Below are positions 8,215 to 16,751 of a DNA stretch of 64,000 nucleotides, in pieces. This stretch comes from Gymnodinialimonas ulvae (GTDB lineage: Bacteria > Pseudomonadota > Alphaproteobacteria > Rhodobacterales > Rhodobacteraceae). The notes under the pieces are model-generated. The model saw nothing but the letters and a program-made list of their open reading frames with translations. It was not told the origin of the DNA and ran no database searches. Location: positions 1,364,001 to 1,428,000 of the forward strand of contig NZ_JBBIFX010000001.1 in assembly GCF_037543845.1 (NCBI RefSeq), read 5' to 3'. Positions within the stretch are counted from its first letter, which is position 1; each line of letters opens with the position of its first letter. The position numbers were made by a program, and so were the translations under genes.

Positions 8215-9804
8215 ATGAAACATCGTATCGCCGTGCTCGGCACGGCCCTTCTGGCCACCACCGCCCTGACGGCCACCACCCTGAACGCCGAGACCCTGCG
8301 GTGGGCGCGCGCCGCCGAGGCGCTGACGCTTGATCCGCATTCGCAAAACGAGGGCCCGACCACGACCCTCATGCACCAGGTGTATGAACCGCTTGTCCTC
8401 AACGACATGTCGGGCGCCATGGTGCCGACGCTTGCCACCTCGTGGGAGCCGTCCGCTGACAATCCCAACGTCTGGGTCTTCCAGATCCGCGAAGGCGTGA
8501 CCTTCCACGGCGGCGAGGCGTTCGATGCCTCCGACGTCGTGTTCTCGCTCAACCGCGCGATGCAGGAGACCTCGAACTTCAAGGAGCTGCTGTCGGGCGT
8601 GGTCGACGTCCGTGCCGTGGGCGATTACACGGTCGAGGTCGAAACCGACGGCCCCAACCCGCTTTTGCCCAACAACCTCACCAACATCATGATGATGGAC
8701 GAAGGCTGGTCGACCGAAAACGGGTCCGCCGAAGTGCAGGATTACGCAAGCGGTGAAGACACCTTCGCCGCGCGCAACGTCAACGGCACCGGGCCGTTCA
8801 CGCTGGAAAGCCGCACGCCCGATACCGAAACCGTGCTGAGCCAGAATGTTACCTACTGGGGCATGGATGAATATCCGATGGATATCACCCGGATTGAATT
8901 CACCCCGATCCAGAACCCCGCCACCCGGCTCGCGGCCTTCCTCGGCGGCGAAGTGGACTTCATCCAGGATGTGCCGGTGCAGGACCTTGAACGGGTCGAA
9001 GCCGCCGATGGCATCGGGCTTCTGTCGGGCCCGCAAAACCGCGTGATCTTCTTCGGAATGAACGTGGGCGACGCCGACCTGACGCTTGATGATGTCGAGG
9101 GCGAAAACCCCCTCGCAAACCCGCTGGTGCGGCAGGCGATGAACATGGCGATCAACCGCGAAGCCATCCAGCAGGTGGTGATGCGCGGCCAATCCGCCCC
9201 CGCCGGTGTCCTCTCGCCCCCGCCCGTCAACGGCTGGACCGCCGAGCTCGATGAATACCCCGCCTATGATGTCGCCGCCGCCCAGGCGCTGATGGCCGAG
9301 GCAGGCTATCCCGACGGCTTCACAATCCAGCTCGACTGCCCCAACGACCGCTACGTCAATGACGAGGCGATCTGTCAGGCCGCCGTCGGCATGTTCGCGC
9401 AACTGGGTATCAACGTGAACCTCTCGGCCCTGCCCCGCGCGCAGCATTTCCCGCTGATCGCCAACCTCGAGACCGACTTCTACCTCCTGGGTTGGGGCGT
9501 TCCGACCTATGATGCAGAATATATCTTCAACTTCCTCTACCATGGCCGCGCCGAAGGCCGCGGGTCGTGGAACGGCACGCGCTTCGACAATCCGGAGATG
9601 AACGAGATGATCGTCTCGCTCACCTCCAACACCGATCTCGACGCCCGCAACCAGACCATCGCCGAGCTTTTCGCGATGGCCGAGGAAGAGCTGATCTACC
9701 TGCCGATCCACAACCAGATCCTCAACTGGGGCATCTCGGACACGTGGTCGGCCGAGGTCGACGCCGACGATCAGGTCCTGTTCAAGTATTTCGAACTGAA
9801 CTGA
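8215..9804 (+). CDS. ABC transporter substrate-binding protein, family 5 (orphan)
   Basis: 529-residue periplasmic solute-binding protein of the peptide/opine/nickel family (SBP_bac_5). A signal peptide MKHRIAVLGTALLATTALTATTLNA precedes ETLRWARAAEALTLDPH; family blocks VTFHGGEAFDASDVVFSLNRA, NVNGTGPF and FYLLGWGVPTYDAEYIFNFL are clear. Start ATG follows GGGAGAAG. There are no permease or ATPase genes next to it. It resembles the binding protein at 16927 in many blocks (for example CPNDRYVNDEAICQA versus CPNDRYLNDEAVCQA), so it probably docks with the importer encoded at 18803-22656. Ligand unknown. Confidence 0.9.
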   Translation: MKHRIAVLGTALLATTALTATTLNAETLRWARAAEALTLDPHSQNEGPTTTLMHQVYEPLVLNDMSGAMVPTLATSWEPSADNPNVWVFQIREGVTFHGGEAFDASDVVFSLNRAMQETSNFKELLSGVVDVRAVGDYTVEVETDGPNPLLPNNLTNIMMMDEGWSTENGSAEVQDYASGEDTFAARNVNGTGPFTLESRTPDTETVLSQNVTYWGMDEYPMDITRIEFTPIQNPATRLAAFLGGEVDFIQDVPVQDLERVEAADGIGLLSGPQNRVIFFGMNVGDADLTLDDVEGENPLANPLVRQAMNMAINREAIQQVVMRGQSAPAGVLSPPPVNGWTAELDEYPAYDVAAAQALMAEAGYPDGFTIQLDCPNDRYVNDEAICQAAVGMFAQLGINVNLSALPRAQHFPLIANLETDFYLLGWGVPTYDAEYIFNFLYHGRAEGRGSWNGTRFDNPEMNEMIVSLTSNTDLDARNQTIAELFAMAEEELIYLPIHNQILNWGISDTWSAEVDADDQVLFKYFELN

Positions 9805-9845
9805 GGCATTCGGCTTTCCGCGAAGCCTTGATCTGACACATCCCC

Positions 9846-9875
9846 ACGGCCCGGCGGTTCCCATCGCCGGGCCGT
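9846..9875 (+). terminator. rho-independent-type terminator
   Basis: Perfect 11-bp stem ACGGCCCGGCG/CGCCGGGCCGT with an eight-base loop, followed by a short T-containing tail (CTTCAT), 41 bases after the stop of the binding protein. It separates that gene from the Rieske island. Confidence 0.8.
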
Positions 9876-9914
9876 CTTCATGGGCCCCTTCGAAATCGTG
9901 ACGGCGCGTCGCGT

Positions 9915-9951
9915 TTGACACCGGTGACACGGCTCGCGCTCTGCGTGTATG
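9915..9951 (+). promoter_or_regulatory. putative promoter with TGACAC direct repeat
   Basis: TGACAC occurs twice three bases apart (9916-9921 and 9925-9930), overlapping TTGACA at 9915 and GTGACA at 9924. GTGACA is followed after 16 bases by TGTATG, a possible -35/-10 pair for the Rieske operon about 95 bases before its GTG start. The match to a sigma-70 consensus is weak; the repeat may instead bind a regulator. Confidence 0.3.
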
Positions 9952-10044
9952 GTTCTTCAAAACGCAACCGATGGGCGTGCCCGCCCCCTCATTCCGACCC
10001 CTCAACCGGCGCACCAAACCCGCATCCCAGAAAGGGACACCCCC

Positions 10045-11655
10045 GTGAACAAGACCGCCGTCGCGACCTATAGCGAGATACCCGACCGCTCCCCGCAATA
10101 TGCCCTGGTCGGCGAAGTCGATCTCGTCGTCGTGCGCTTCGATGACGAGGTCTCGGTCTTCTACGGGCGCTGCCTGCATCGCGGTGCCTTGATGTCGGAC
10201 GGCTTCGTGCGTGGCAAAGACCTGATCTGCGGGGTGCATGATTGGGATTACCGCCTCGATACCGGCGTTTCGGCCTATGCCAACGAAGAGGTACTGCCGA
10301 AATTCACCGCCTGGGTCGAGGACGACAAGATCCTCGTCGATGCCGATGAGATCGCCGCCTGGGCCGATGACAATCCGCAACCCTTTGACCGCGACGCCTA
10401 TCTCGGGCTTTACGCCGACACCTCCCACGGCACGGCCGAAGAACCCGCCAACGCCCTGATTCAGCAATACGCCCGCGACGGTCTGTCGAAAACCGGCCAT
10501 CACGGCGTCATCGACAGCATGGGCGTGCCGCGCGATGACCTGCCCACATGGGACGATATCCAGATCCTGACCGCGCAACTGGCCCGCCCGCCAATGCTGG
10601 AAGATGTCGCGGTCGGCACCGATGTCGTGATCGGGCCCAACGCGCAAAAACCCCTGCGTCTTAAGATCCCGCTTTTCGTGTCCGACATGTCCTTCGGCGC
10701 CCTGTCCCAGCCTGCAAAGATCGCGCTGGCGCGGGGTGCGGAGCTTTCGGGCACCGGTATCTGTTCCGGCGAAGGCGGCATGCTGCCCGAAGAACAAGCC
10801 GCCAACAGCCGCTATTTCTACGAACTCGCCTCCGCCCGGTTCGGCTTCGGCTGGGACAAGCTCGACCGGGTGCAGGCGTTCCACTTCAAGGGCGGCCAAG
10901 GGGCCAAGACCGGCACCGGCGGTCACCTGCCCGGCCACAAGAACACCGGCAAGATCTCCGAAGTGCGCGACATCCCCGAAGGCGAAGATGCCATCTCGCC
11001 CGCGCGGTTTCCCGAATGGACCTCACCCACGCAGATCAAGGCCTTCGCCGACGAGGTACGCGACCGAACGGGCGGCATTCCCATCGGCTACAAACTCTCC
11101 GCTCAACATGTCGAACGCGACATCGACGCGGCCCTTGAGGTCGGCGTGGATTACATCATCCTCGACGGGCGCGGCGGGGGCACCGGGGCCGCCCCGTTGA
11201 TTTTCCGCGATAATATCTCCACCCCGACCATCCCCGCGCTGGCCCGCGCGCGCCGCCACCTCGACACACTCGGGCGCGACGATGTCACTTTGGTCATCAC
11301 CGGGGGGCTGCGCACGCCCGCCGATTTCGTCAAGGCGCTGGCCCTCGGCGCGGATGCCATCGCGCTGTCGAATTCCGCCATGCAGGCCATCGGCTGCCTT
11401 GCCATGCGCGCCTGTCACACCAACAATTGCCCCGTCGGCATCGCCAGCACAAAGCCGCATCTGGCCAACCGCCTGGTGATCGAGAAATCCGCCCGCCAGC
11501 TGGCCAATTTCTTCGACGCCAGTGTCGAGCTGATGCAGGTCATGGCGCGGGCGTGCGGGCACGACCACCTGCGCGGCTTCACCCTTGATGACCTCACGAC
11601 ATGGAAGAAAGACATGGCTGATCTGTCCGGTGTGGCCTACGGGGGCGTAAGGTGA
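10045..11655 (+). CDS. Rieske-fused glutamate synthase-like FMN protein
   Basis: 536 residues. Residues about 5-100 form a Rieske [2Fe-2S] domain with all four ligands: C43-x-H45 (YGRCLHRGALM) and C62-x2-H65 (LICGVHDWDY). Residues about 170-530 are the FMN-binding barrel of glutamate synthase: KGGQGAKTGTGGHLPG, LDGRGGGTGAAPL, TGGLRTPADFVKALALGADA, and C451-x5-C457-x4-C462 (the 3Fe-4S motif, ACHTNNCPVG). There is no glutaminase domain, so it cannot use glutamine by the usual GOGAT route. GTG start after AAAGGGA. First gene of a six-gene chain joined by four-base overlaps. Real substrate unknown; electrons may enter through the Rieske centre. Confidence 0.88.
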   Translation: MNKTAVATYSEIPDRSPQYALVGEVDLVVVRFDDEVSVFYGRCLHRGALMSDGFVRGKDLICGVHDWDYRLDTGVSAYANEEVLPKFTAWVEDDKILVDADEIAAWADDNPQPFDRDAYLGLYADTSHGTAEEPANALIQQYARDGLSKTGHHGVIDSMGVPRDDLPTWDDIQILTAQLARPPMLEDVAVGTDVVIGPNAQKPLRLKIPLFVSDMSFGALSQPAKIALARGAELSGTGICSGEGGMLPEEQAANSRYFYELASARFGFGWDKLDRVQAFHFKGGQGAKTGTGGHLPGHKNTGKISEVRDIPEGEDAISPARFPEWTSPTQIKAFADEVRDRTGGIPIGYKLSAQHVERDIDAALEVGVDYIILDGRGGGTGAAPLIFRDNISTPTIPALARARRHLDTLGRDDVTLVITGGLRTPADFVKALALGADAIALSNSAMQAIGCLAMRACHTNNCPVGIASTKPHLANRLVIEKSARQLANFFDASVELMQVMARACGHDHLRGFTLDDLTTWKKDMADLSGVAYGGVR

Positions 11656-12023
11656 GCGCCGGCGCGATCATAATGGCCGCGCAGATCTACACCCTGATCG
11701 GCGCGGGCGTGGCCGCCCTCTTCCTAACGATCGGCATGGACCGCATCGACGAAGACGCGCGCGGGGCATATGCGTTTCGCCCGCTCCTGATCCCTGCGGT
11801 CCTGCTCATCTGGCCCTTGGTCATCTGGCGTTGGCTGCGCGAGGAAACCGGCACTGCCCGTTGGCAAGCGCGCCATTCCCCGCCACGCGCGGCCCATGGC
11901 GTCGCCGCTGTGCTGATGGCGCTGGTCGTGATTGTCACGCTGGCCACCGCCTTGACCATCCGTCAGACTTGGCCCGCCGACATTGCCCCGGTTCAACTCA
12001 CCGCCCCGGAGCCCGCGCAATGA
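11652..12023 (+). CDS. small membrane protein of the Rieske island
   Basis: 123 residues with three predicted membrane segments (about 8-27, 43-60, 82-103) and a basic loop WRWLREETGTARWQARH. No named family recognised. GTG start overlaps the preceding TGA as GTGA, and its own stop overlaps the next ATG, so it is translated with the ferric-reductase-like protein and may be its partner subunit. An ATG at 11673 is an alternative start. Confidence 0.72.
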   Translation: MSAGAIIMAAQIYTLIGAGVAALFLTIGMDRIDEDARGAYAFRPLLIPAVLLIWPLVIWRWLREETGTARWQARHSPPRAAHGVAAVLMALVVIVTLATALTIRQTWPADIAPVQLTAPEPAQ

Positions 12024-13078
12024 GCGTCAAATACACACCCGTTCAATGGAACCCGTCGAAATATTGGTATGACGCGGTCATGTTGGTGGGCATCGTCGGC
12101 TTCCTGTGGGTCTTCATCTACGCGGCACCCGGCGCGCTGAACCATGAATTTCCGATCAATGCACCTATCCGCAACGCCCGCGCTTTCGGGGCCTGCGCCT
12201 TTGTGATGCTGACCGTGATCCTGTGTATCGGGCCGTTGGCGCGGCTTGATCGGCGGTTCCTGCCGCTGCTCTACAACCGCCGCCATTTTGGCGTGATGAC
12301 CGCCGCCGTCGCGCTCAGCCACGCCTATTTCGTGCTTGGCTGGTACTTTTCCTTCCGCCAGGGCACCACCCAGTGGGAGGCCGTGCTGTCGTCGAACACA
12401 AGCTACGGCCAAGTGCTCGGTTTCCCGTTCGAAGCGTTGGGCATCTTCGCCCTGATCTGCCTACTGCTTCTGGCCGTCACCAGCCATGATTTCTGGCTCA
12501 AGTTCCTGACGCCGCCGGTGTGGAAGGCCCTACATTTCCTGATCTATCCGGCCTATGCCGCCGTCGTGGGCCATGTCGCGCTTGGCGCGTTCCAATCGCG
12601 CGGCAACGACACGCTCGCCGTGATCTTCACCGCAGGCGCCCTGCTGGTCGCGGCGCTCCACGTCCTGGCCGCCCTGCGCGAACGGCACGCCGCCCCGGCC
12701 ACCACCGCCGCCGCGTGGGTCGAAGTCGGCCCCGCCGCCGACATCGGCGAAGGCCGCGCCAAAATCGCGATCCTGCCCGGCGGTGACCGCGTCGCCGTGT
12801 TCCGCCACGAAGGCATGCTCTCGGCCATTTCCAACGCCTGCGCCCATCAAAACGGGCCGCTCGGCGAGGGCCGCATTCTCGATTGCCTCGTCACCTGCCC
12901 ATGGCACGGCTTTCAATACGATGTCCGCACAGGCCGCTCGCCCGCGCCGTTCACCGAAACCGTTCCGACCTACCGGGTGAAGCTCGACGGCGGCACGGTC
13001 TTCGTTGATCCCACGCCCAATGCTCCCGGCACCCCCGTTGACCCTCTGCCAGCCCCAAACCCGGAGGTCCTGCCATGA
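12020..13078 (+). CDS. ferric reductase-like membrane protein with C-terminal Rieske domain
   Basis: 352 residues. Residues 1-220 carry about six membrane helices (18-37, 55-74, 90-110, 135-153, 172-190, 198-218) in the pattern of ferric-reductase/MsrQ-type haem b proteins, with candidate haem-ligand histidines H101, H172 and H185. Residues 235-335 form a Rieske domain with C274-x-H276 (CAHQNGPLGEG) and C293-x2-H296 (CPWHGFQYD). The usual FAD/NAD(P)H module of ferric reductases is absent and replaced by the Rieske domain. Starts with ATGA overlap and ends with a four-base overlap into the next gene. Probably moves electrons between membrane haem and a soluble partner; direction unknown. Confidence 0.85.
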   Translation: MSVKYTPVQWNPSKYWYDAVMLVGIVGFLWVFIYAAPGALNHEFPINAPIRNARAFGACAFVMLTVILCIGPLARLDRRFLPLLYNRRHFGVMTAAVALSHAYFVLGWYFSFRQGTTQWEAVLSSNTSYGQVLGFPFEALGIFALICLLLLAVTSHDFWLKFLTPPVWKALHFLIYPAYAAVVGHVALGAFQSRGNDTLAVIFTAGALLVAALHVLAALRERHAAPATTAAAWVEVGPAADIGEGRAKIAILPGGDRVAVFRHEGMLSAISNACAHQNGPLGEGRILDCLVTCPWHGFQYDVRTGRSPAPFTETVPTYRVKLDGGTVFVDPTPNAPGTPVDPLPAPNPEVLP

Positions 13079-13851
13079 CCGCCCCCAAAGACGACACGCC
13101 GTTTTTCGTCGGCTACCTGGCCACCCCGCCCGGCCTGCGCCTGTTCCTCACCGCGACGTGCCTTGCCCTGATGCTTGGTGCGGCGGGCCTCGCCTATGCC
13201 GTCGCGGTGACGCAGGATGATCCCGGCGATGGCCGCCTGCGCTTCGACTTCGGCCCGCAGACCGTCATGGGCGTTCTCGAACTCACCCCTGCCCCCATTC
13301 TCCACGTCACCCAAGGCACCGACGCGATCCCCGTCGGGCACACGCTTATGTTGTCGGGTCAGGGCAAGAACGGCGCCGTGGACCGCGCGCGCGCGCTTGA
13401 AGGGCAACTGGTCTCGGCCACCGGCATCCTTCTGCAACGCGGTAATCTGGACATGCTGCAACTCAATGGCGGCAACAATTTCCGCGCCGCCGACGATCAA
13501 CCCGCGACCCTGCCCGACATCCCCGAGCCCGAGCCTCTTGGCCGCTGGCAGATCACCGGTGAGATTTGCGACGGCAAGTGTCAGGCAGGCGCCATGCGCC
13601 CGGGCAATGGCATCGCGCACCGTGCCTGCGCCAACCTGTGCCTCGTTGGCGGCGTGCCGCCGGTTTTCGTCTCGACCCAACCCGTCGATGGCGAGGGTTT
13701 TCTGCTGATCACCGGCGCGGGCGACGACGTCCTGCCGCCCGCGCTGTTCGATTACGTCGGCCTTTACGTGACCCTCGAAGGCGATGTGGCGCGCCACGGC
13801 GATCTGCTGGTGCTGAGCGTGGATACCGACACAGTGGTGCTGGCCCAATGA
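13075..13851 (+). CDS. membrane-anchored protein with CDGKC/HRACA motif
   Basis: 258 residues. One hydrophobic anchor at about 22-45, then an extracytoplasmic-looking region. Residues 163-199 read GEICDGKCQAGAMRPGNGI then AHRACANLCLVGGVPPVFV, a tight array of C165, C169, H182, C185 and C189. I recall similar C-x-K-C...HRACA...C...GG.PP blocks in proteins encoded beside membrane redox genes, but no function is established to my knowledge. The Cys/His array suggests metal or cofactor binding. Coupled to both neighbours by four-base overlaps. Confidence 0.72.
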   Translation: MTAPKDDTPFFVGYLATPPGLRLFLTATCLALMLGAAGLAYAVAVTQDDPGDGRLRFDFGPQTVMGVLELTPAPILHVTQGTDAIPVGHTLMLSGQGKNGAVDRARALEGQLVSATGILLQRGNLDMLQLNGGNNFRAADDQPATLPDIPEPEPLGRWQITGEICDGKCQAGAMRPGNGIAHRACANLCLVGGVPPVFVSTQPVDGEGFLLITGAGDDVLPPALFDYVGLYVTLEGDVARHGDLLVLSVDTDTVVLAQ

Positions 13852-14135
13852 TCCCCCAAATAATCCGCCGCGTGCTCTTCCTCGGGCTGTCCGCGCTCAC
13901 GGCGGCGTTCTTCTACTATATCTCGCGCTTTTATGACCTGCGCCTGTGGGACCGCGACGGCCTCTTCGGGTTTGAAGCGCTCCGGCCCCAGGGCGGCCTG
14001 CTTGCCCGCTGGTTGCGCGGCACCGACGCCGCCCCGTTCGAGCTGCTGATCTGGGTGGCGGCACTCTTCGTCACCCTCACCTTCCTGCAAAAACTCTTCG
14101 ACGCGCTGAGCCCAAAGGACGATGACCATGACTGA
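13848..14135 (+). CDS. small two-helix membrane protein
   Basis: 95 residues with two hydrophobic segments (about 8-24 and 64-82) separated by a soluble loop YDLRLWDRDGLFGFEALRPQ. No family recognised. ATG overlaps the preceding TGA, and its stop lies inside the start region of the ThDP enzyme gene, so it is part of the same translationally coupled chain, perhaps as a membrane anchor for the last enzyme. Confidence 0.65.
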   Translation: MIPQIIRRVLFLGLSALTAAFFYYISRFYDLRLWDRDGLFGFEALRPQGGLLARWLRGTDAAPFELLIWVAALFVTLTFLQKLFDALSPKDDDHD

Positions 14136-16104
14136 CGGCACCCTCGACTGGATCCGCGTCGCCGACATCTCCGAAATCCCCGAGGGCCGCGTCAAAACCG
14201 TCACCGCGCGCACCACCTTCCTGTGCCTGTCGCATTTCGATGGCCAATGGGCCGCGATGGACAACCATTGCCCGCACCAGGGCGGCCCCTTGGGCGAAGG
14301 CACGATCGAACGCGGCATCGACGACAAATGCTGGATCCGCTGCCCCTGGCATGGCTGGGATTTCGACCCGCTGACCGGCGCACCTCCGGGCGGGCACGAA
14401 GACACCGGGCAGGCCACCTACCCCGTCGAATTGCGGGACGGACAGGTCTTCGTCGGCCTGACGCCCGAGCCACCCCACACCCGCACCGTGACCGATGCGA
14501 TGACTGAGACGTTGGTCAACTGGGGCGTCAAACGCGTCTTCGGCATGGTCGGCCATTCCAACCTCGGGCTCGCCGATGCGATCCGGCGACAAACGCTCAC
14601 GGGCGACATGGCTTACATCGGCATCCGTCACGAAGGCGCCGCCGCCTTCGCCGCGTCGGCCTACGGCAAACTGACCGGCAAGCCCGCCGCGTGCCTCGCC
14701 ATCGCGGGGCCGGGGGCCACCAACCTTCTGACCGGCCTGTGGGACGCCAAGGTCGACCGCGCACCCGTGCTCGCGCTCACCGGACAGGTGCAGACGCAGG
14801 TTTTCGGCCCCGGCGCGTTTCAGGACATCGACCTGAAATCCGCCTTCGACGCCGTCACCCGCTTTTCGCAGCCGGTGCTCTCGACCTCCAACCATGCCGA
14901 GCTGGCCACCCTCGCCGTCAAAACCGCCCTGATCGAACGCGACGTGGCCCACCTCATCTTCCCCGACGACGTGCAAACCCAACCCAGCGACGCGCCCGCC
15001 GGAACGCCCGCGGGCCGGATCGGCGCGCCCGTGGTCAAACCCGGCGACTCCGATGTTGCCGCCGTCCTCGACCTGATTGCCGCCGCCAAACGCCCGCTCA
15101 TCATCATGGGCCACGGCGCGTGGGACGCGAAAGATCCCATCATCGCGCTGGCCGAAATCTTGGGCGCGCCGGTCGTGACTACGTTCAAGGGCAAGGGCCT
15201 GATCCCCGACAGCCATCCCAATGCCGCCGGTGTCCTGGGCCGCTCCGGTACGCCTATCGCCAGCTGGTTCATGAATGAATGCGACCTGCAAATCGTGCTT
15301 GGCGCGTCGTTCTCCAACCACACCGGCGTGGACCGGGGCAAACCCACGATCCAGGTCGATTTCGAGCGGATGCAGCTTGGCAAATTCCACCCCGTCACCC
15401 TGCCGGTCTGGGCCGAGATCGGCGCCTTCTGCGACGCCATCGCCCCCGCCGTCCGCCGCCACCCCGAGGCCGCCGATCAGATCACCGATGTCGCCGACCG
15501 CTGGCGCATGTGGCGCGCCGAAAAGCAGACCCGCCTCACTGAAGAGGGCACCAACGGTGTCCATTCCGCCGCCATTTTCGAGGCCCTCTCGCGCGTCGCC
15601 CCTGCCGATGCCCTGATCGCGGTCGATGTCGGCAACAACGCCTATTCGTTCGGCCGCTATTTCGAGACCAAGGGTCAGCACGTGATGATGTCGGGCTATC
15701 TGGGCTCCATCGGTTTCGCCCTGCCCGCCGCCATGGGTGCGTGGTCCGCGACGCAGGATTTCGATTATCTGCGCGGGCGCAAGGTCATCTCGATCTCCGG
15801 CGACGGCGGCTTGGGCCAATACGCGATGGAGCTGACCACGCTTGTGAAATACGGCATGGATGTCACCCATGTGCTGTTGCACAACGACGAGCTTGGCAAG
15901 ATTTCCAAGGAACAGCGCGCCGGTGAATGGCCGGTGTGGGAAACCTCGCTGGTCAACCCCTCCTTCGCCGCATTTGCCCGGCTTTGCGGCGCCCATGGGG
16001 CCAAGGTCACCACGGGCGCGGATGTCGAAGCCGCCCTGATCGAGGCGCTTGCCATCGATGGCCCCGCGCTGGTTGAGATCATGACCGACGCGGAATTGGT
16101 GTAA
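14128..16104 (+). CDS. Rieske-fused thiamine diphosphate-dependent enzyme
   Basis: 658 residues. An N-terminal Rieske domain (about 5-115) has C48-x-H50 (CPHQGGPLGEG) and C72-x2-H75 (CPWHGWDFD). It is joined to a complete acetolactate-synthase-type ThDP enzyme: PYR domain with catalytic Glu169 (RHEGAAAF), the central dehydrogenase-like domain (RPLIIMGHGAWDAKDP), and the PP domain with G558-D559-G560 and the downstream HND Mg2+ motif. The ThDP part looks active; substrate is likely a 2-oxo acid but cannot be told. Of ATG 14122 and 14128 the latter is better spaced from AAGGA. Last gene of the island. I know no characterised enzyme with this fusion. Confidence 0.88.
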   Translation: MTDGTLDWIRVADISEIPEGRVKTVTARTTFLCLSHFDGQWAAMDNHCPHQGGPLGEGTIERGIDDKCWIRCPWHGWDFDPLTGAPPGGHEDTGQATYPVELRDGQVFVGLTPEPPHTRTVTDAMTETLVNWGVKRVFGMVGHSNLGLADAIRRQTLTGDMAYIGIRHEGAAAFAASAYGKLTGKPAACLAIAGPGATNLLTGLWDAKVDRAPVLALTGQVQTQVFGPGAFQDIDLKSAFDAVTRFSQPVLSTSNHAELATLAVKTALIERDVAHLIFPDDVQTQPSDAPAGTPAGRIGAPVVKPGDSDVAAVLDLIAAAKRPLIIMGHGAWDAKDPIIALAEILGAPVVTTFKGKGLIPDSHPNAAGVLGRSGTPIASWFMNECDLQIVLGASFSNHTGVDRGKPTIQVDFERMQLGKFHPVTLPVWAEIGAFCDAIAPAVRRHPEAADQITDVADRWRMWRAEKQTRLTEEGTNGVHSAAIFEALSRVAPADALIAVDVGNNAYSFGRYFETKGQHVMMSGYLGSIGFALPAAMGAWSATQDFDYLRGRKVISISGDGGLGQYAMELTTLVKYGMDVTHVLLHNDELGKISKEQRAGEWPVWETSLVNPSFAAFARLCGAHGAKVTTGADVEAALIEALAIDGPALVEIMTDAELV

Positions 16105-16229
16105 CTCCCCCACCTGGTCCCCCACGCGCCTTTTGCGCGGACCTTGATCCATCTCAAGGCCCTCCGGTCGCGCCTCTGCCATACTTGCAGGCGCAACCAA
16201 TTGCGCGCGCAACCCCAGGAGGACACCCC

Positions 16230-16664
16230 ATGTTCAAGACCATCATCGCCCCTGTCGACGGCTCCGACCCGGCCAAACACGCGCTCACCAAAGCTTGCGA
16301 ATTGGCCAAGCTTTTCGGGTCCGAATTGCACCTTGTGCACACGCCGCAGATCGACACCACCATCGTCGCGGTGGGCTATTCCGTCGTTGAATTGCCCCTG
16401 AGCCAGGCCAAGATCGAAGAGGCCGGGGCCAAGGTCATGGAAGACGCCGTGGCCCAAGCGACGCAGGCCGGTGTCGCCCCCGCAAGCACCACCACCATGG
16501 CCGGTGATCCCACCGAAACCATCCTGCACATCGCCAAGCTCAACGATGCCGATCTGATCGTGATGGGTCGGCGCGGCCTTGGCTCGGTCGCAAGCCTGTT
16601 TCTCGGCTCGGTCAGCCAAAAGGTCGGGCATGGTGCGACATGCTCGGTGCTGACGGTGCACTGA
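16230..16664 (+). CDS. universal stress protein, UspA family
   Basis: 144 residues, one Usp domain. It begins MFKTIIAPVDGSDPAKHAL and ends with the ATP-binding signature G-x2-G-x9-G-S (MGRRGLGSVASLFLGSVS) followed by CSVLTV. AGGAGG is ideally placed before the ATG. It sits 125 bp after the Rieske island and 260 bp before the importer, so it may be its own unit or the tail of the island. Confidence 0.93.
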   Translation: MFKTIIAPVDGSDPAKHALTKACELAKLFGSELHLVHTPQIDTTIVAVGYSVVELPLSQAKIEEAGAKVMEDAVAQATQAGVAPASTTTMAGDPTETILHIAKLNDADLIVMGRRGLGSVASLFLGSVSQKVGHGATCSVLTVH

Positions 16665-16751
16665 GCGGTGCTTCCGACCCGCGCGCGGCTCACGAACCCG
16701 TGAGGCCCCGCGCGCGGGCCGGGTGAAAGAGTTAAAAATGTGTAAAGAAAA

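Noticed and set aside
7644..8582. Longer start for the first YeeE/YedE gene
   Set aside because: The extra 169 residues are antisense to the binding-protein gene, and AGGAGGT lies exactly before the internal ATG at 8075.
9915..9930. FNR-like site before the Rieske island
   Set aside because: The sequence is a TGACAC direct repeat with a CACCGGTG core and does not match TTGAT-N4-ATCAA.
6316..10938. A single open frame of 1540 codons on the minus strand
   Set aside because: Only its last 293 codons (the MBL hydrolase) show family features. The rest is antisense to the binding protein and the glutamate-synthase-like gene and mirrors their high-GC codon pattern.
14077..16212. 711-codon minus-strand frame
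   Set aside because: Complete antisense shadow of the Rieske-ThDP gene; low-complexity Gly/Asp/His-rich translation with no ribosome site.
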